A stretch of 6,601 nucleotides of DNA, taken from positions 1 to 6,601 of the forward strand of contig CAMFNC010000073.1 in NCBI GenBank assembly GCA_945965245.1, written 5' to 3'. This document shows, piece after piece, positions 1-6,601 of the stretch. The stretch's first letter is position 1; the number at the start of each line of letters is the position of its first letter. Both the position numbers and the translations under genes were made by a program. The notes under the pieces were generated by a model. It saw only the letters and a program-made list of their open reading frames with translations. It was not told the DNA's origin and did not search any database. This DNA is from an uncultured Porphyromonas sp. GTDB lineage: Bacteria; Bacteroidota; Bacteroidia; Bacteroidales; Porphyromonadaceae.

Positions 1-1
1 T

Positions 2-1198
2 GGCGAGTCCACTCGTCAGATGTCGGATGAGGAATTGAACCAGATACTTCAAAACTCCGATAAGCCCCATCAAATCCGTGTGCGCAATTATAAAAACGAT
101 AATGCAACTCTGGTGCTGCGTCATGATTGCACTCCCATAGATGCCCTCACAGAGCGTCAGATGGCAGAAGCGTTTGCTTTTTATAGTCTGGAGGATATGA
201 ATGAGCGTCGTTTGGTTTATCCGCTCACTTATTTTGCCGATAAGGAAAAAGATTTTTCCACCTTGCGTTCTTTTGCCTTTGCCGGTAGCACGGACGCCCA
301 TGCTTCGCGCGATGCCAAAATCAATGCCGTGGTGCGTAAGACTCTGAAGGATTTGGGCTTGCAGGAAGTAGGCTCCGAATCTGCCGATATTATCGTGGAT
401 AATTATTACTCCATGCAGCCCAATTTGCAGCCCATTGCCGTGCCGGATATGCCGTGCAATTCTTGGCGTTATAACTTTGCCACATCGCAAATGGATTTGC
501 TGCCTTTACTGCCCATTGGCATTCCGGCTTCGGCTGCTCCGTATGAAATGAAATTGGGTATTCGCTTTTTGGATGGTAAGGATCTGAATCATATCCTTTG
601 GAAGTGTGAGGCGCGCGAACTGCTATCTGCTCCTATGAGTGTGGAGGAGTATGCCGAATATACCGTGCCTATGATGATTGTGCAGTTTCCATACATTCGT
701 GTGGCACAGTATCCCACGTTCCGCTTTGGTATCCATCGTTATAATTATACCGGTATCCTGTATGACAAGCATGATTTCAGTCTGATTGCATACGTGGAGC
801 CGAATTCTCCTGCCGATAAGGCAGGTTTGAAACGTGGCGACCGCATAGCACGTATCAATGGTAAAATCGTGAAGAAAAACGATGCCAAGGGATTGAGTGA
901 AGACTATATTCGCTTCATCGAAAAGACCAATGAGTTTCGTGATTTGCGCCGTGAGTTTACTAATAGTAATCGGCTGGCACACTGCCGCTATTGGAACGAA
1001 AAATATTATAAAAACATAGCCAAAGAATTCGACAAGAAGAAATATAATGCCGTATTCTCTTATCTGTTCTTCTTCCGTCCGTATATCAGCCGGACAGAAA
1101 ACAATGAAATCGTTTTTGACTTCTTGCGAGAAGACACCGAACATTCGGTAATCGTTCGCCCCATCATAAGAGATGAATCAGTCATTATCCCGGACTAA
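2..1198 (+). CDS. PDZ / DUF4136-like / PDZ envelope protein, 5'-truncated by window edge
   Basis: The frame is open to the window edge, so the first ATG in the window (position 20) is probably internal. The residues before and after it (GESTRQMSDEELNQIL) read like the end of a PDZ domain, following the usual 'GDxIxxING' strand. Numbering from that ATG: the PDZ1 tail runs to about residue 36. Residues 78-225 resemble DUF4136, with 'FSTLRSFAFAG' at the start, an 'ADIIVDNYYS' strand, 'LGIRFLDGKDLNHILWKCEA' and a closing 'VQFPYI'. PDZ2 begins near residue 245, with 'PNSPADKAGLKRGDRIARINGK' at 261-282 as its core. About 60 charged and aromatic residues then separate this core from a likely terminal PDZ strand pair at 361-383 (EIVFDFLRED..SVIVRPII). 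DUF4136 proteins are usually exported lipoproteins, so a periplasmic or outer-membrane location is inferred; the signal peptide would lie outside the window. There is no protease triad in the visible part. The substrate or partner is unknown. It ends 8 bases before the cvfB-like gene, which suggests co-transcription. Confidence 0.85.
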   Translation, partial: GESTRQMSDEELNQILQNSDKPHQIRVRNYKNDNATLVLRHDCTPIDALTERQMAEAFAFYSLEDMNERRLVYPLTYFADKEKDFSTLRSFAFAGSTDAHASRDAKINAVVRKTLKDLGLQEVGSESADIIVDNYYSMQPNLQPIAVPDMPCNSWRYNFATSQMDLLPLLPIGIPASAAPYEMKLGIRFLDGKDLNHILWKCEARELLSAPMSVEEYAEYTVPMMIVQFPYIRVAQYPTFRFGIHRYNYTGILYDKHDFSLIAYVEPNSPADKAGLKRGDRIARINGKIVKKNDAKGLSEDYIRFIEKTNEFRDLRREFTNSNRLAHCRYWNEKYYKNIAKEFDKKKYNAVFSYLFFFRPYISRTENNEIVFDFLREDTEHSVIVRPIIRDESVIIPD

Positions 1199-1206
1199 TA
1201 TCGAAA

Positions 1207-2070
1207 ATGAAAGAAGAAGCAAAACCATTGTATGAATTGGGTCGAGTTAATCGGCTCAAGGTGCTCAGACTTGTCTCCATCGGAGCTTATCTCGATGGTG
1301 GCGAAGGTTTCGATTTGTTGCTGCCACTTAAATATATCCCCCAAGACGGACTTTCTGAAGGCGATGAGGTGGAGGTATTTGTCTATCATGACAATGAAGG
1401 CCGTCCGATAGCCACCACACTGCGTCCGTATCTGCAATTGGGTGAGGTGGCGGCTCTGGAATGCGTGGGGGTGACCGGTGCGGGAGCTTTTGTGGATATG
1501 GGCATCCACAAAGACCTATTGGTGCCGTATGGCGAGCAAAACAAACGAATGGAAGAGGGTAATCGTTATCTGATATATCTTTATAAAGATGAGGTGAGCG
1601 GTAGGCTGGTTGGCTCTGCCAAGCTGAATAAGCATGTGGGCAATGTGATACCGCGCTATCAGGCCGGCCAAACAGTACGTATCATTGTGGCACAGGCCAC
1701 TGGGATTGGGTGGCGATGCGTGGTAGACAATCGGCATTGGGGCATGATTTATCTGGACGATGCTCACGAAGATGTCAATATGAGCCTCGGTTCGGTTCAT
1801 CAGGCTTATGTGGTTCGTCTGCGTGAAGATGATAAGATAGACCTCAGCCTGCATCCTGTGGGCTATAATAAGATAGAGAGTTGCGCCGTAATGCTCCGGC
1901 GATTGCTACGCCGTCATGGCGGTATATTAGAGGTGGGCGATAAGAGTGAACCCGAAAAAATCAAATCGCTTTGCGGTATGAGTAAAAAGACTTTTAAACA
2001 AGCTGTGGGTGCTCTGTATCGCGAAAAACTGATTATTCTGAGCGATTATCAAATCAAACAGAAGGAATAA
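1207..2070 (+). CDS. CvfB/YitL-family S1 RNA-binding protein with C-terminal winged helix
   Basis: The 287-residue product has the usual length and architecture of the CvfB (conserved virulence factor B, YitL) family. Three S1-like beta-barrel modules lie at about residues 8-72, 75-140 and 150-216. The first contains 'SIGAYLDGGEGFDLLLP' and the second 'GAGAFVDMGIHKDLLVP'; both are the typical S1 pattern of a glycine-rich turn followed by a hydrophobic strand. A winged-helix region covers about 222-284, where 'GDKSEPEKIKSLCGMSKKTF' followed by 'KQAVGALYREKLI' is very characteristic of the family. The protein is cytoplasmic and predicted to bind RNA; CvfB in firmicutes affects virulence-factor expression, but its role in Bacteroidota is not established. 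There is no clear Shine-Dalgarno sequence before the ATG (the upstream bases are atatcgaaa), as is usual for this phylum. The start is supported by the full-length first S1 module and by the 8-base gap to the preceding stop. It probably lies in one operon with the flanking genes. Confidence 0.9.
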   Translation: MKEEAKPLYELGRVNRLKVLRLVSIGAYLDGGEGFDLLLPLKYIPQDGLSEGDEVEVFVYHDNEGRPIATTLRPYLQLGEVAALECVGVTGAGAFVDMGIHKDLLVPYGEQNKRMEEGNRYLIYLYKDEVSGRLVGSAKLNKHVGNVIPRYQAGQTVRIIVAQATGIGWRCVVDNRHWGMIYLDDAHEDVNMSLGSVHQAYVVRLREDDKIDLSLHPVGYNKIESCAVMLRRLLRRHGGILEVGDKSEPEKIKSLCGMSKKTFKQAVGALYREKLIILSDYQIKQKE

Positions 2071-2129
2071 GGCATTCTGTCTGTGCCGCATGCCGAAGAA
2101 GCCTTCTTTAATTCTCTGCAATACAACCT

Positions 2130-4370
2130 ATGTTTTCCAATGCCGAACAGATAGAACTCTATCATCATTTCAGACTTTTAGTCACATACGCTTTGGCTCA
2201 TACCGAGCGTGAGCGGGTGCGTCTGTTGTATCGGGAGATACGGCGGCTATCCGAAGAGGGGAGCTATGCACGCGATGAACATGGCATGCACACGTTGCTG
2301 CGCCAAATGGGTAGTGCGGTGATAGTGTGCCGGGAAATCGGCTTGGGGGTGGAGATGGTGCCGGCTCTATTGTTCTGCCGACCGGTACAAGACGGCAGAC
2401 TTTCACTCGAAACAGTGAGAAAGTTGATGGGCGATGAAACTCATCATGTGGTGGAACTGCTTATCAAAACCAGCGAACTCTACGCTCGCACCAAACGAAT
2501 CAATTCAGAGAACTTTCAAAATCTGCTTCTTTCCATTGCCGAGGATATTCGGGTGGTTTTGCTCATCATTGCCGATCGCTTGTATTTGCTGCGTCATGCC
2601 AAGCGTTTGCATCCCGACTTGTATGTCAAGGAAATAGCCATAGAAGTTTCCACGCTCTATGCTCCCATGGCGCATAAATTAGGACTGTATGCCATTAAGG
2701 GCGAATTGGAAGACTTAGCACTGAAATATACTGACCGCAAGATTTTCGATTTCATTAAACAGAAGTTGGGCGAAACGAAACGTGTGCGCGATGAATATAT
2801 CGAGAGTTTCATTTCGCCGGTACGTGAGCGGCTGCTCCGAGAGTTGGCTGCTATTCCTTTCGAAATCAAGGGGCGTACCAAATCAATCAGTTCCATTCGC
2901 AATAAATTACGTAAGCAGCGATTTGAAGATATATACGACCTTTTTGCCATTCGCATCATTTTGGATGTGCCCCCGGAGCGTGAACGCTCCATTTGTTGGC
3001 AAACCTATTCGGTCATTACGGATATGTTTCAGCCCAATCCGGAGCGACTAAAAGACTGGATATCTGTGCCCAAGAGCAACGGCTATGAATCGCTGCACAT
3101 CACGGTGATGGGACCTCAAAACCATTGGGTGGAGGTACAGATACGCACATGCCGTATGGATGAAGTTGCCGAATTGGGCGTGGCTGCGCATTGGAAGTAT
3201 AAAGGAATTCGAAGCCAAAGTGGTGTGGATGAATTTATGAACTCGGTGCGCGAGGTGTTGGACTCGTTGCGCTATGGAGGCGAGGAGGCCGAGAAGTCGC
3301 CACTGCTTCATAGCTCTGCTCTGATGATGCCCGATAAGGAAATCTATGTATTTACGCCCCAAGGAGCAGTAATCAATTTACCCAAAGGAGCCACCGTATT
3401 GGATTTTGCTTTTGCCATTCATAGTCGTGTGGGTTCACAGGCCATTTCGGCCAAAGTCAATGGCAAGAATGTGCCCATCAAGTTCAAACTGCATAATGGC
3501 GATTCGGTGGAGGTGATTACCAGTGCCCAGCAGAGCCCTAAAGCAGACTGGCTGAATGTGGTGGTTAGCAGTAAAGCCAAGAGTAAGATTCGCCAAATTT
3601 TGCGTGCTGAAGAAGAGGCCGGCATCGGAGTGGCCAAGGAGATGATGGCACGACGCATCAAAAATCGGCGATTGAACTATGATGATGGTCTTTTTATTCG
3701 CCTGAGCAAGAAAATGGGATATAAAACACTGTCTGATTTTTATAGGGCCGTGGCGGATGAAAAACTGGATATGGGCGATTTTTTGAATCAATACGAAGCC
3801 GAATGCCGCAATGAAGAAGAAATCCGAGAGCATCTGACAGATGCCGGCTCCAAGATACAGGCAGACACTTTTGTTTATAATCCTGTATCGGATACAACAC
3901 AGAAAGAAAAAAACGGAGGTCGCCCGTCCGATGTGTTGATTTTGGGCGACGAACTCACCGGAGTGGATTATTCGTTGGCACAGTGCTGTAATCCTATTCA
4001 CGGGGATGAAGTATTTGGCTTTATATCCAATCGAGGCATTAAAATTCACCGAGTGGACTGCCCCAATGCCAAGGATTTGTTTACCCGATTTGCCAATCGC
4101 GTATTGGAGGCTCGCTGGAGTGGTACGGAAGGCACTGGGTATGCCGTTACGCTGGAAATTGTGGGGCGTGATGATTTGGCCGTGGTAACCAACATTACCT
4201 CCATTTTACAGAAAGAAAATCAAACCAAGTTGCGCTCTTATTCGATAGATTCGGCAGACAGCCTTTTCAAAGGAGTATTCGTAATCGAAGTAATGAGCAA
4301 AGGTTCGCTTTCGCAGTTGATGCGTAAGTTGAACAATGTCAATGGCGTCAAGCACATTATCCGCTATTAG
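2130..4370 (+). CDS. relA: Long RelA/SpoT homologue, (p)ppGpp synthetase with degenerate HD hydrolase domain
   Basis: This 746-residue protein has the full long-RSH architecture. An HD-type region covers about 40-200, the synthetase about 225-360, TGS about 402-464 (with H431 in 'AFAIHSRVG'), a helical region about 480-580, a zinc-finger-like domain about 600-650 and an ACT/RRM domain about 665-746. The synthetase looks intact: 'GRTKSISSI' at 248-256, 'IYDLFAIR' at 268-275 with catalytic D270, 'RLKD' at 306-309, 'NGYESLH' at 317-323 with the guanine-stacking Y319, and 'EVQIRT' at 335-340 with E335. The zinc-finger-like cysteines and histidine are present (C619, C620, H640, C644). The hydrolase site is lost: the usual HDxxED reads CRPVQD (C83, R84, Q87, D88), the usual DRLHN reads DRLYL (149-153), and the first metal-binding histidine is not where expected. 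It should therefore transfer pyrophosphate from ATP to GDP/GTP on ribosomes carrying uncharged tRNA and should not degrade (p)ppGpp. A separate hydrolase-competent RSH is then expected elsewhere in the genome. The ATG at 2130 lies 59 bases after the cvfB-like stop, with no Shine-Dalgarno sequence. Confidence 0.93.
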   Translation: MFSNAEQIELYHHFRLLVTYALAHTERERVRLLYREIRRLSEEGSYARDEHGMHTLLRQMGSAVIVCREIGLGVEMVPALLFCRPVQDGRLSLETVRKLMGDETHHVVELLIKTSELYARTKRINSENFQNLLLSIAEDIRVVLLIIADRLYLLRHAKRLHPDLYVKEIAIEVSTLYAPMAHKLGLYAIKGELEDLALKYTDRKIFDFIKQKLGETKRVRDEYIESFISPVRERLLRELAAIPFEIKGRTKSISSIRNKLRKQRFEDIYDLFAIRIILDVPPERERSICWQTYSVITDMFQPNPERLKDWISVPKSNGYESLHITVMGPQNHWVEVQIRTCRMDEVAELGVAAHWKYKGIRSQSGVDEFMNSVREVLDSLRYGGEEAEKSPLLHSSALMMPDKEIYVFTPQGAVINLPKGATVLDFAFAIHSRVGSQAISAKVNGKNVPIKFKLHNGDSVEVITSAQQSPKADWLNVVVSSKAKSKIRQILRAEEEAGIGVAKEMMARRIKNRRLNYDDGLFIRLSKKMGYKTLSDFYRAVADEKLDMGDFLNQYEAECRNEEEIREHLTDAGSKIQADTFVYNPVSDTTQKEKNGGRPSDVLILGDELTGVDYSLAQCCNPIHGDEVFGFISNRGIKIHRVDCPNAKDLFTRFANRVLEARWSGTEGTGYAVTLEIVGRDDLAVVTNITSILQKENQTKLRSYSIDSADSLFKGVFVIEVMSKGSLSQLMRKLNNVNGVKHIIRY

Positions 4371-4398
4371 TATAAGGGTATTGGGTGTGCCGAAAAAT

Positions 4399-4477
4399 TT
4401 CATGCACATTTTGATTTTAATTTATGCATAAAACGCACGCAATTTATACATAAAATTAAATCGTTTTATGTGTAAAA
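4399..4477. repeat. Array of a 13-base near-palindromic motif at 22-base period
   Basis: Three copies start exactly 22 bases apart: TTTATGCATAAAA (4421-4433), TTTATACATAAAA (4443-4455) and TTTATGTGTAAAA (4465-4477). Pairwise identities are 12/13, 11/13 and 10/13. A weaker fourth unit, TTCATGCACATTT (4399-4411, 8/13 to the first copy), is in the same register. Each strong copy is a full or partial dyad of TTTAT and ATAAA arms, and TTTATGCATAAA (4421-4432) is a perfect 12-base palindrome. The 9-base spacers are not conserved, so the motif rather than the whole 22-base unit is what repeats. A 22-base step is close to two helical turns, which would put the sites on the same DNA face. An operator array for a dimeric regulator is possible but is inference; AT-rich drift or a decayed tandem repeat are alternatives. 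Confidence 0.6.
4421..4476 (+). repeat. Inverted repeat, 15-base arms, 26-base loop
   Basis: The arms are 4421-4435 (TTTATGCATAAAACG) and 4462-4476 (CGTTTTATGTGTAAA). They match at 13 of 15 positions as DNA. On + strand RNA the two mismatches become G-U wobbles, so all 15 positions could pair. The inner 9 bases, CATAAAACG and CGTTTTATG, are a perfect inverted repeat. The arms include the first and third copies of the 22-base-period motif, so the hairpin may simply be a by-product of those dyads. It is AT-rich and lacks a T-run, so it does not look like a standard terminator, although it could protect the 3' end of the rel transcript. Confidence 0.5.
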
Positions 4478-4603
4478 TTTCAGCACTCTCCCACACTGCA
4501 TAAAATCAAGCATTCTTAAATAACAGTGCACTTAGGCCAAACCCGCGTAATTTATAATGAATGTGTAATTTGTGTAATCGGCCTATATACACGGATTTAA
4601 TTG

Positions 4604-4611
4604 TAAATTTG
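4604..4611 (+). promoter_or_regulatory. Candidate Bacteroides-type -7 promoter element for valS
   Basis: TAAATTTG matches the TAnnTTTG -7 consensus used by the primary sigma factor of Bacteroides. Transcription would begin a few bases downstream, leaving a leader of about 60 bases before the valS ATG. No TTTG is present at the expected -33 spacing of about 19-21 bases; the nearest one upstream, at 4569-4572, is 31 bases away. The -33 element is often weak in this phylum, so the call rests on the -7 match and its position. Confidence 0.4.
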
Positions 4612-4676
4612 CCGAAGTTTAATAATTATGCCTCATTATATAATGATGTGAGGTGGAAATATCAGTTCAATTGGCA

Positions 4677-6601
4677 ATGGAAATATCCGGAAAATATAAT
4701 CCGCAAGAAGTAGAAAGTAAATGGTATGACTATTGGATGAAACACAAACTGTTTCACTCCGAGCCGGACCACAGAGAACCCTATACCATCGTTATCCCTC
4801 CGCCCAATGTGACGGGGGTATTGCATATGGGGCACATGCTCAATAATACCATTCAAGATATTCTGGTGCGCCATGCACGCATGATGGGTAAGAATGCTTG
4901 TTGGGTGCCGGGCACAGATCACGCATCCATTGCCACCGAAGCCAAAGTGGTGGCCAAGTTGGCTGCCCAAGGTATCAAAAAACAGGACTTGACACGCGAA
5001 GAGTTTCTGAAGCATGCTTGGGATTGGACGCATGAGCATGGAGGTATCATTTTGGAGCAACTCAAACACCTTGGTGCATCGTGCGACTGGGATAGAACGG
5101 CTTTCACAATGGATGAAACCCGCTCCGAAAGTGTAATAGATGTTTTTATAGACCTTTATAATAAAGGGCTGATTTACCGCGGTATCCGCGTGGTGAATTG
5201 GGATCCCGAAGCGCAAACCGCACTCAGTGATGAAGAGGTGGTTTACAAAGAGTCCAACGGTAAACTCTATTATTTGCGTTATTTCGTGGAGGGAGAAGCC
5301 GATAAATATATTGTGGTGGCTACCACTCGCCCGGAAACCATCATGGGAGATACGGCCGTTTGCATCAATCCGAATGACGAACGCTACCATTGGTTGCGTG
5401 GCAAAAAGGTTATCGTGCCGCTGGTGGGACGTGTCGTGTCCATCATCGAAGATGAGTATGTGGATATGGAGTTTGGCACGGGATGTCTGAAGGTGACCCC
5501 CGCTCACGACCCCAATGACTATATGCTGGGTGAAAAGCATCGCTTGCAGAGCATTGATATTTTCAATGATAATGGCACGTTGAATGACAATGGAGGTCGT
5601 TATGCAGGTATGGATAGGTTCGATGTGCGCCATCAGATAGAAAAAGACCTCAATGAGTCTGGGTTGATGGAGCGTACCGAATTTTATATTAATAAAGTGG
5701 GGCACAGCGAGCGTACGAATGCCGTTATCGAGCCTAAGCTATCCATGCAGTGGTTCCTTAAGATGACCGAGCTGGCGCAACCGGCACTAAAAGCGGTAAT
5801 GAATGATGAAGTACAACTGCATCCTGCCAAGTTCAAAAACACATATCGCCACTGGATGGAAAATGTAAAGGACTGGTGTGTGAGTCGTCAGTTGTGGTGG
5901 GGACATCGCATTCCGGCATATTATCTGCCCGATAACTCTTTGGTGGTAGCTCATTCGGCAGCAGAAGCCTTGGAGCTGGCCAAGAAAAAATCCGGCAACG
6001 AAGGTTTGACCCCGGATGATTTGCGTCAGGAGGAGGACAGTCTGGATACTTGGTTCAGTAGTTGGCTTTGGCCCATCAGTGTCTTTGCTCCTGTGATGAG
6101 CAAAGGCAATAAGGATTTGGAATATTACTATCCGACCAATGATTTGGTCACGGGACCGGATATTCTATTCTTCTGGGTGGCTCGTATGATTATTGCCGGT
6201 TACGAATTCCGTGGGCAACGTCCTTTTAATAATGTTTATCTGACCGGTATCGTGCGCGATGCTCAGGGACGCAAGATGTCCAAGAGTTTGGGCAATTCGC
6301 CGGATCCCATCGGTTTGATGGATAAATATGGTGCCGACGGTGTGCGCATGGGCATGATGATGGCAGCTCCGGCTGGTAACGACTTGCTTTTTGACGAACA
6401 ATTGTGTGAGCAAGGACGTAATTTCTGCAATAAGATTTGGAATGCCTATCGTTTAATTCGCGGATGGCAGGTGGATGAGCAATTGTCCCAACCCGCCACA
6501 TCGGCACATGCTGCTCGCTGGTTCGGAATGCAATTGAGCCAAGCCAAAGTGGAGATGGAAGACCTATTCGGTAAGTATCGATTGAGCGAGGCTTTGATGG
6601 C
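4677..6601 (+). CDS. valS: Valyl-tRNA synthetase, 3'-truncated by window edge
   Basis: The frame is open from ATG 4677 to the window end, giving 641 whole codons of a protein that is usually about 870-880 residues. The start gives the expected short N-terminus (MEISGKYNPQEVESKWYDYW). Class I signature 1 is 'PPPNVTGVLHMGH' with HMGH at residues 50-53, and signature 2 is KMSKS at 533-537. The CP1 editing domain, which hydrolyses mischarged Thr-tRNA(Val), shows 'TTRPET' at 216-221 and 'GTGCLKVTPAHDPND' at 267-281 with the conserved H277 and D278. Other family blocks are 'NWDP' at 174-177, 'SRQLWWGHRIPAYY' and 'DTWFSSWLWP' from 457. The tRNA anticodon-binding domain is only beginning at the edge, and the C-terminal coiled coil is not visible. 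The enzyme is cytoplasmic and charges tRNA-Val with valine using ATP. The 306-base gap upstream suggests its own promoter; a -7-like element lies at 4604-4611. There is no Shine-Dalgarno sequence at normal spacing; an AGGTGG at 4651-4656 is about 20 bases from the ATG, too far to be typical. Confidence 0.97.
   Translation, partial: MEISGKYNPQEVESKWYDYWMKHKLFHSEPDHREPYTIVIPPPNVTGVLHMGHMLNNTIQDILVRHARMMGKNACWVPGTDHASIATEAKVVAKLAAQGIKKQDLTREEFLKHAWDWTHEHGGIILEQLKHLGASCDWDRTAFTMDETRSESVIDVFIDLYNKGLIYRGIRVVNWDPEAQTALSDEEVVYKESNGKLYYLRYFVEGEADKYIVVATTRPETIMGDTAVCINPNDERYHWLRGKKVIVPLVGRVVSIIEDEYVDMEFGTGCLKVTPAHDPNDYMLGEKHRLQSIDIFNDNGTLNDNGGRYAGMDRFDVRHQIEKDLNESGLMERTEFYINKVGHSERTNAVIEPKLSMQWFLKMTELAQPALKAVMNDEVQLHPAKFKNTYRHWMENVKDWCVSRQLWWGHRIPAYYLPDNSLVVAHSAAEALELAKKKSGNEGLTPDDLRQEEDSLDTWFSSWLWPISVFAPVMSKGNKDLEYYYPTNDLVTGPDILFFWVARMIIAGYEFRGQRPFNNVYLTGIVRDAQGRKMSKSLGNSPDPIGLMDKYGADGVRMGMMMAAPAGNDLLFDEQLCEQGRNFCNKIWNAYRLIRGWQVDEQLSQPATSAHAARWFGMQLSQAKVEMEDLFGKYRLSEALM

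Larger units (their letters stand above)
4371..4676. other. AT-rich intergenic region between rel and valS
   Basis: This 306-base gap holds no supportable gene. Its left third contains a 22-base-period repeat array and an inverted repeat, and its right end contains a candidate promoter for valS. No GC-rich hairpin with a T-run, and so no convincing intrinsic terminator, is visible after the rel stop codon. No tRNA-like or T-box-like structure was recognised; T-box leaders are in any case characteristic of firmicute rather than Bacteroidota synthetase genes. Confidence 0.8.

Noticed and set aside
2071..2112. Possible intrinsic terminator between the cvfB-like gene and rel
   Set aside because: GGCAT/ATGCC (2071-2075, 2090-2094) and AAGAA/TTCTT are only 5-base stems and are not followed by a T-run; read-through is more likely.
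3435..4049. - strand open frame of 204 codons opposite rel
   Set aside because: It is fully inside the TGS to zinc-finger part of rel, whose + frame carries clear conserved motifs; the antisense product resembles nothing recognisable.
4494..4528. CACTG...CAGTG inverted repeat in the rel-valS gap
   Set aside because: The arms are only 5 bases with a 25-base loop and do not extend, so it is no better than chance.
4628..4651. Seven-codon upstream reading frame (MPHYIMM) before valS as an attenuation leader
   Set aside because: It contains no valine codons and no terminator/antiterminator pair follows it, so there is no support for attenuation by charged tRNA-Val.
4651..4656. AGGTGG as a Shine-Dalgarno sequence for valS
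   Set aside because: It is about 20 bases from the ATG, well beyond normal spacing, and there is no in-frame start nearer to it that fits the family N-terminus.
4662..5705. Long - strand open frame of 347 codons opposite valS
   Set aside because: It lies antisense to the strongly conserved valS coding sequence, its product is histidine- and isoleucine-rich as expected of a shadow frame, and no family is recognisable.

Overview
The window looks like a chromosomal housekeeping segment from a member of the Bacteroidota, most likely order Bacteroidales (Bacteroides/Prevotella-like). Three things point there: the valyl-tRNA synthetase sequence reads like the Bacteroides form, the start codons lack clear Shine-Dalgarno sequences, and a TAnnTTTG-type -7 promoter element lies upstream of valS. 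GC content is moderate. I see no mobile elements, CRISPR array, rRNA or tRNA genes. Every supported gene is on the + strand.

Layout. Positions 2-1198 hold the 3' part of a probable envelope protein that is cut by the window edge: the tail of a first PDZ domain, a DUF4136-like domain, and a second PDZ domain that appears to be split by an insertion. After 8 bases comes a complete CvfB/YitL-family RNA-binding protein (1207-2070) with three S1-type modules and a C-terminal winged helix. After 59 bases comes a complete long RelA/SpoT homologue (2130-4370) with synthetase, TGS, zinc-finger-like and ACT regions. Its N-terminal HD hydrolase domain has lost its catalytic residues. These three genes are close enough to be one transcription unit. 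A 306-base AT-rich gap follows (4371-4676), and then valS (4677 to the window end, incomplete), encoding valyl-tRNA synthetase with HIGH-type and KMSKS motifs and an editing domain.

How the genes relate. The RSH protein makes (p)ppGpp, the signal produced when uncharged tRNA reaches the ribosome, and valS charges tRNA-Val, so the neighbourhood joins starvation sensing to tRNA charging. CvfB-type proteins bind RNA. A functional link between these genes is inference from position only.

The two points most worth a second look are these. First, the RSH protein combines a dead hydrolase domain with an RxKD synthetase motif, the motif usually associated with bifunctional enzymes. Second, the rel-valS gap contains a 13-base near-palindromic AT-rich motif repeated three times at an exact 22-base period, with a weaker fourth copy in register. 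No clearly novel multi-gene system is visible.
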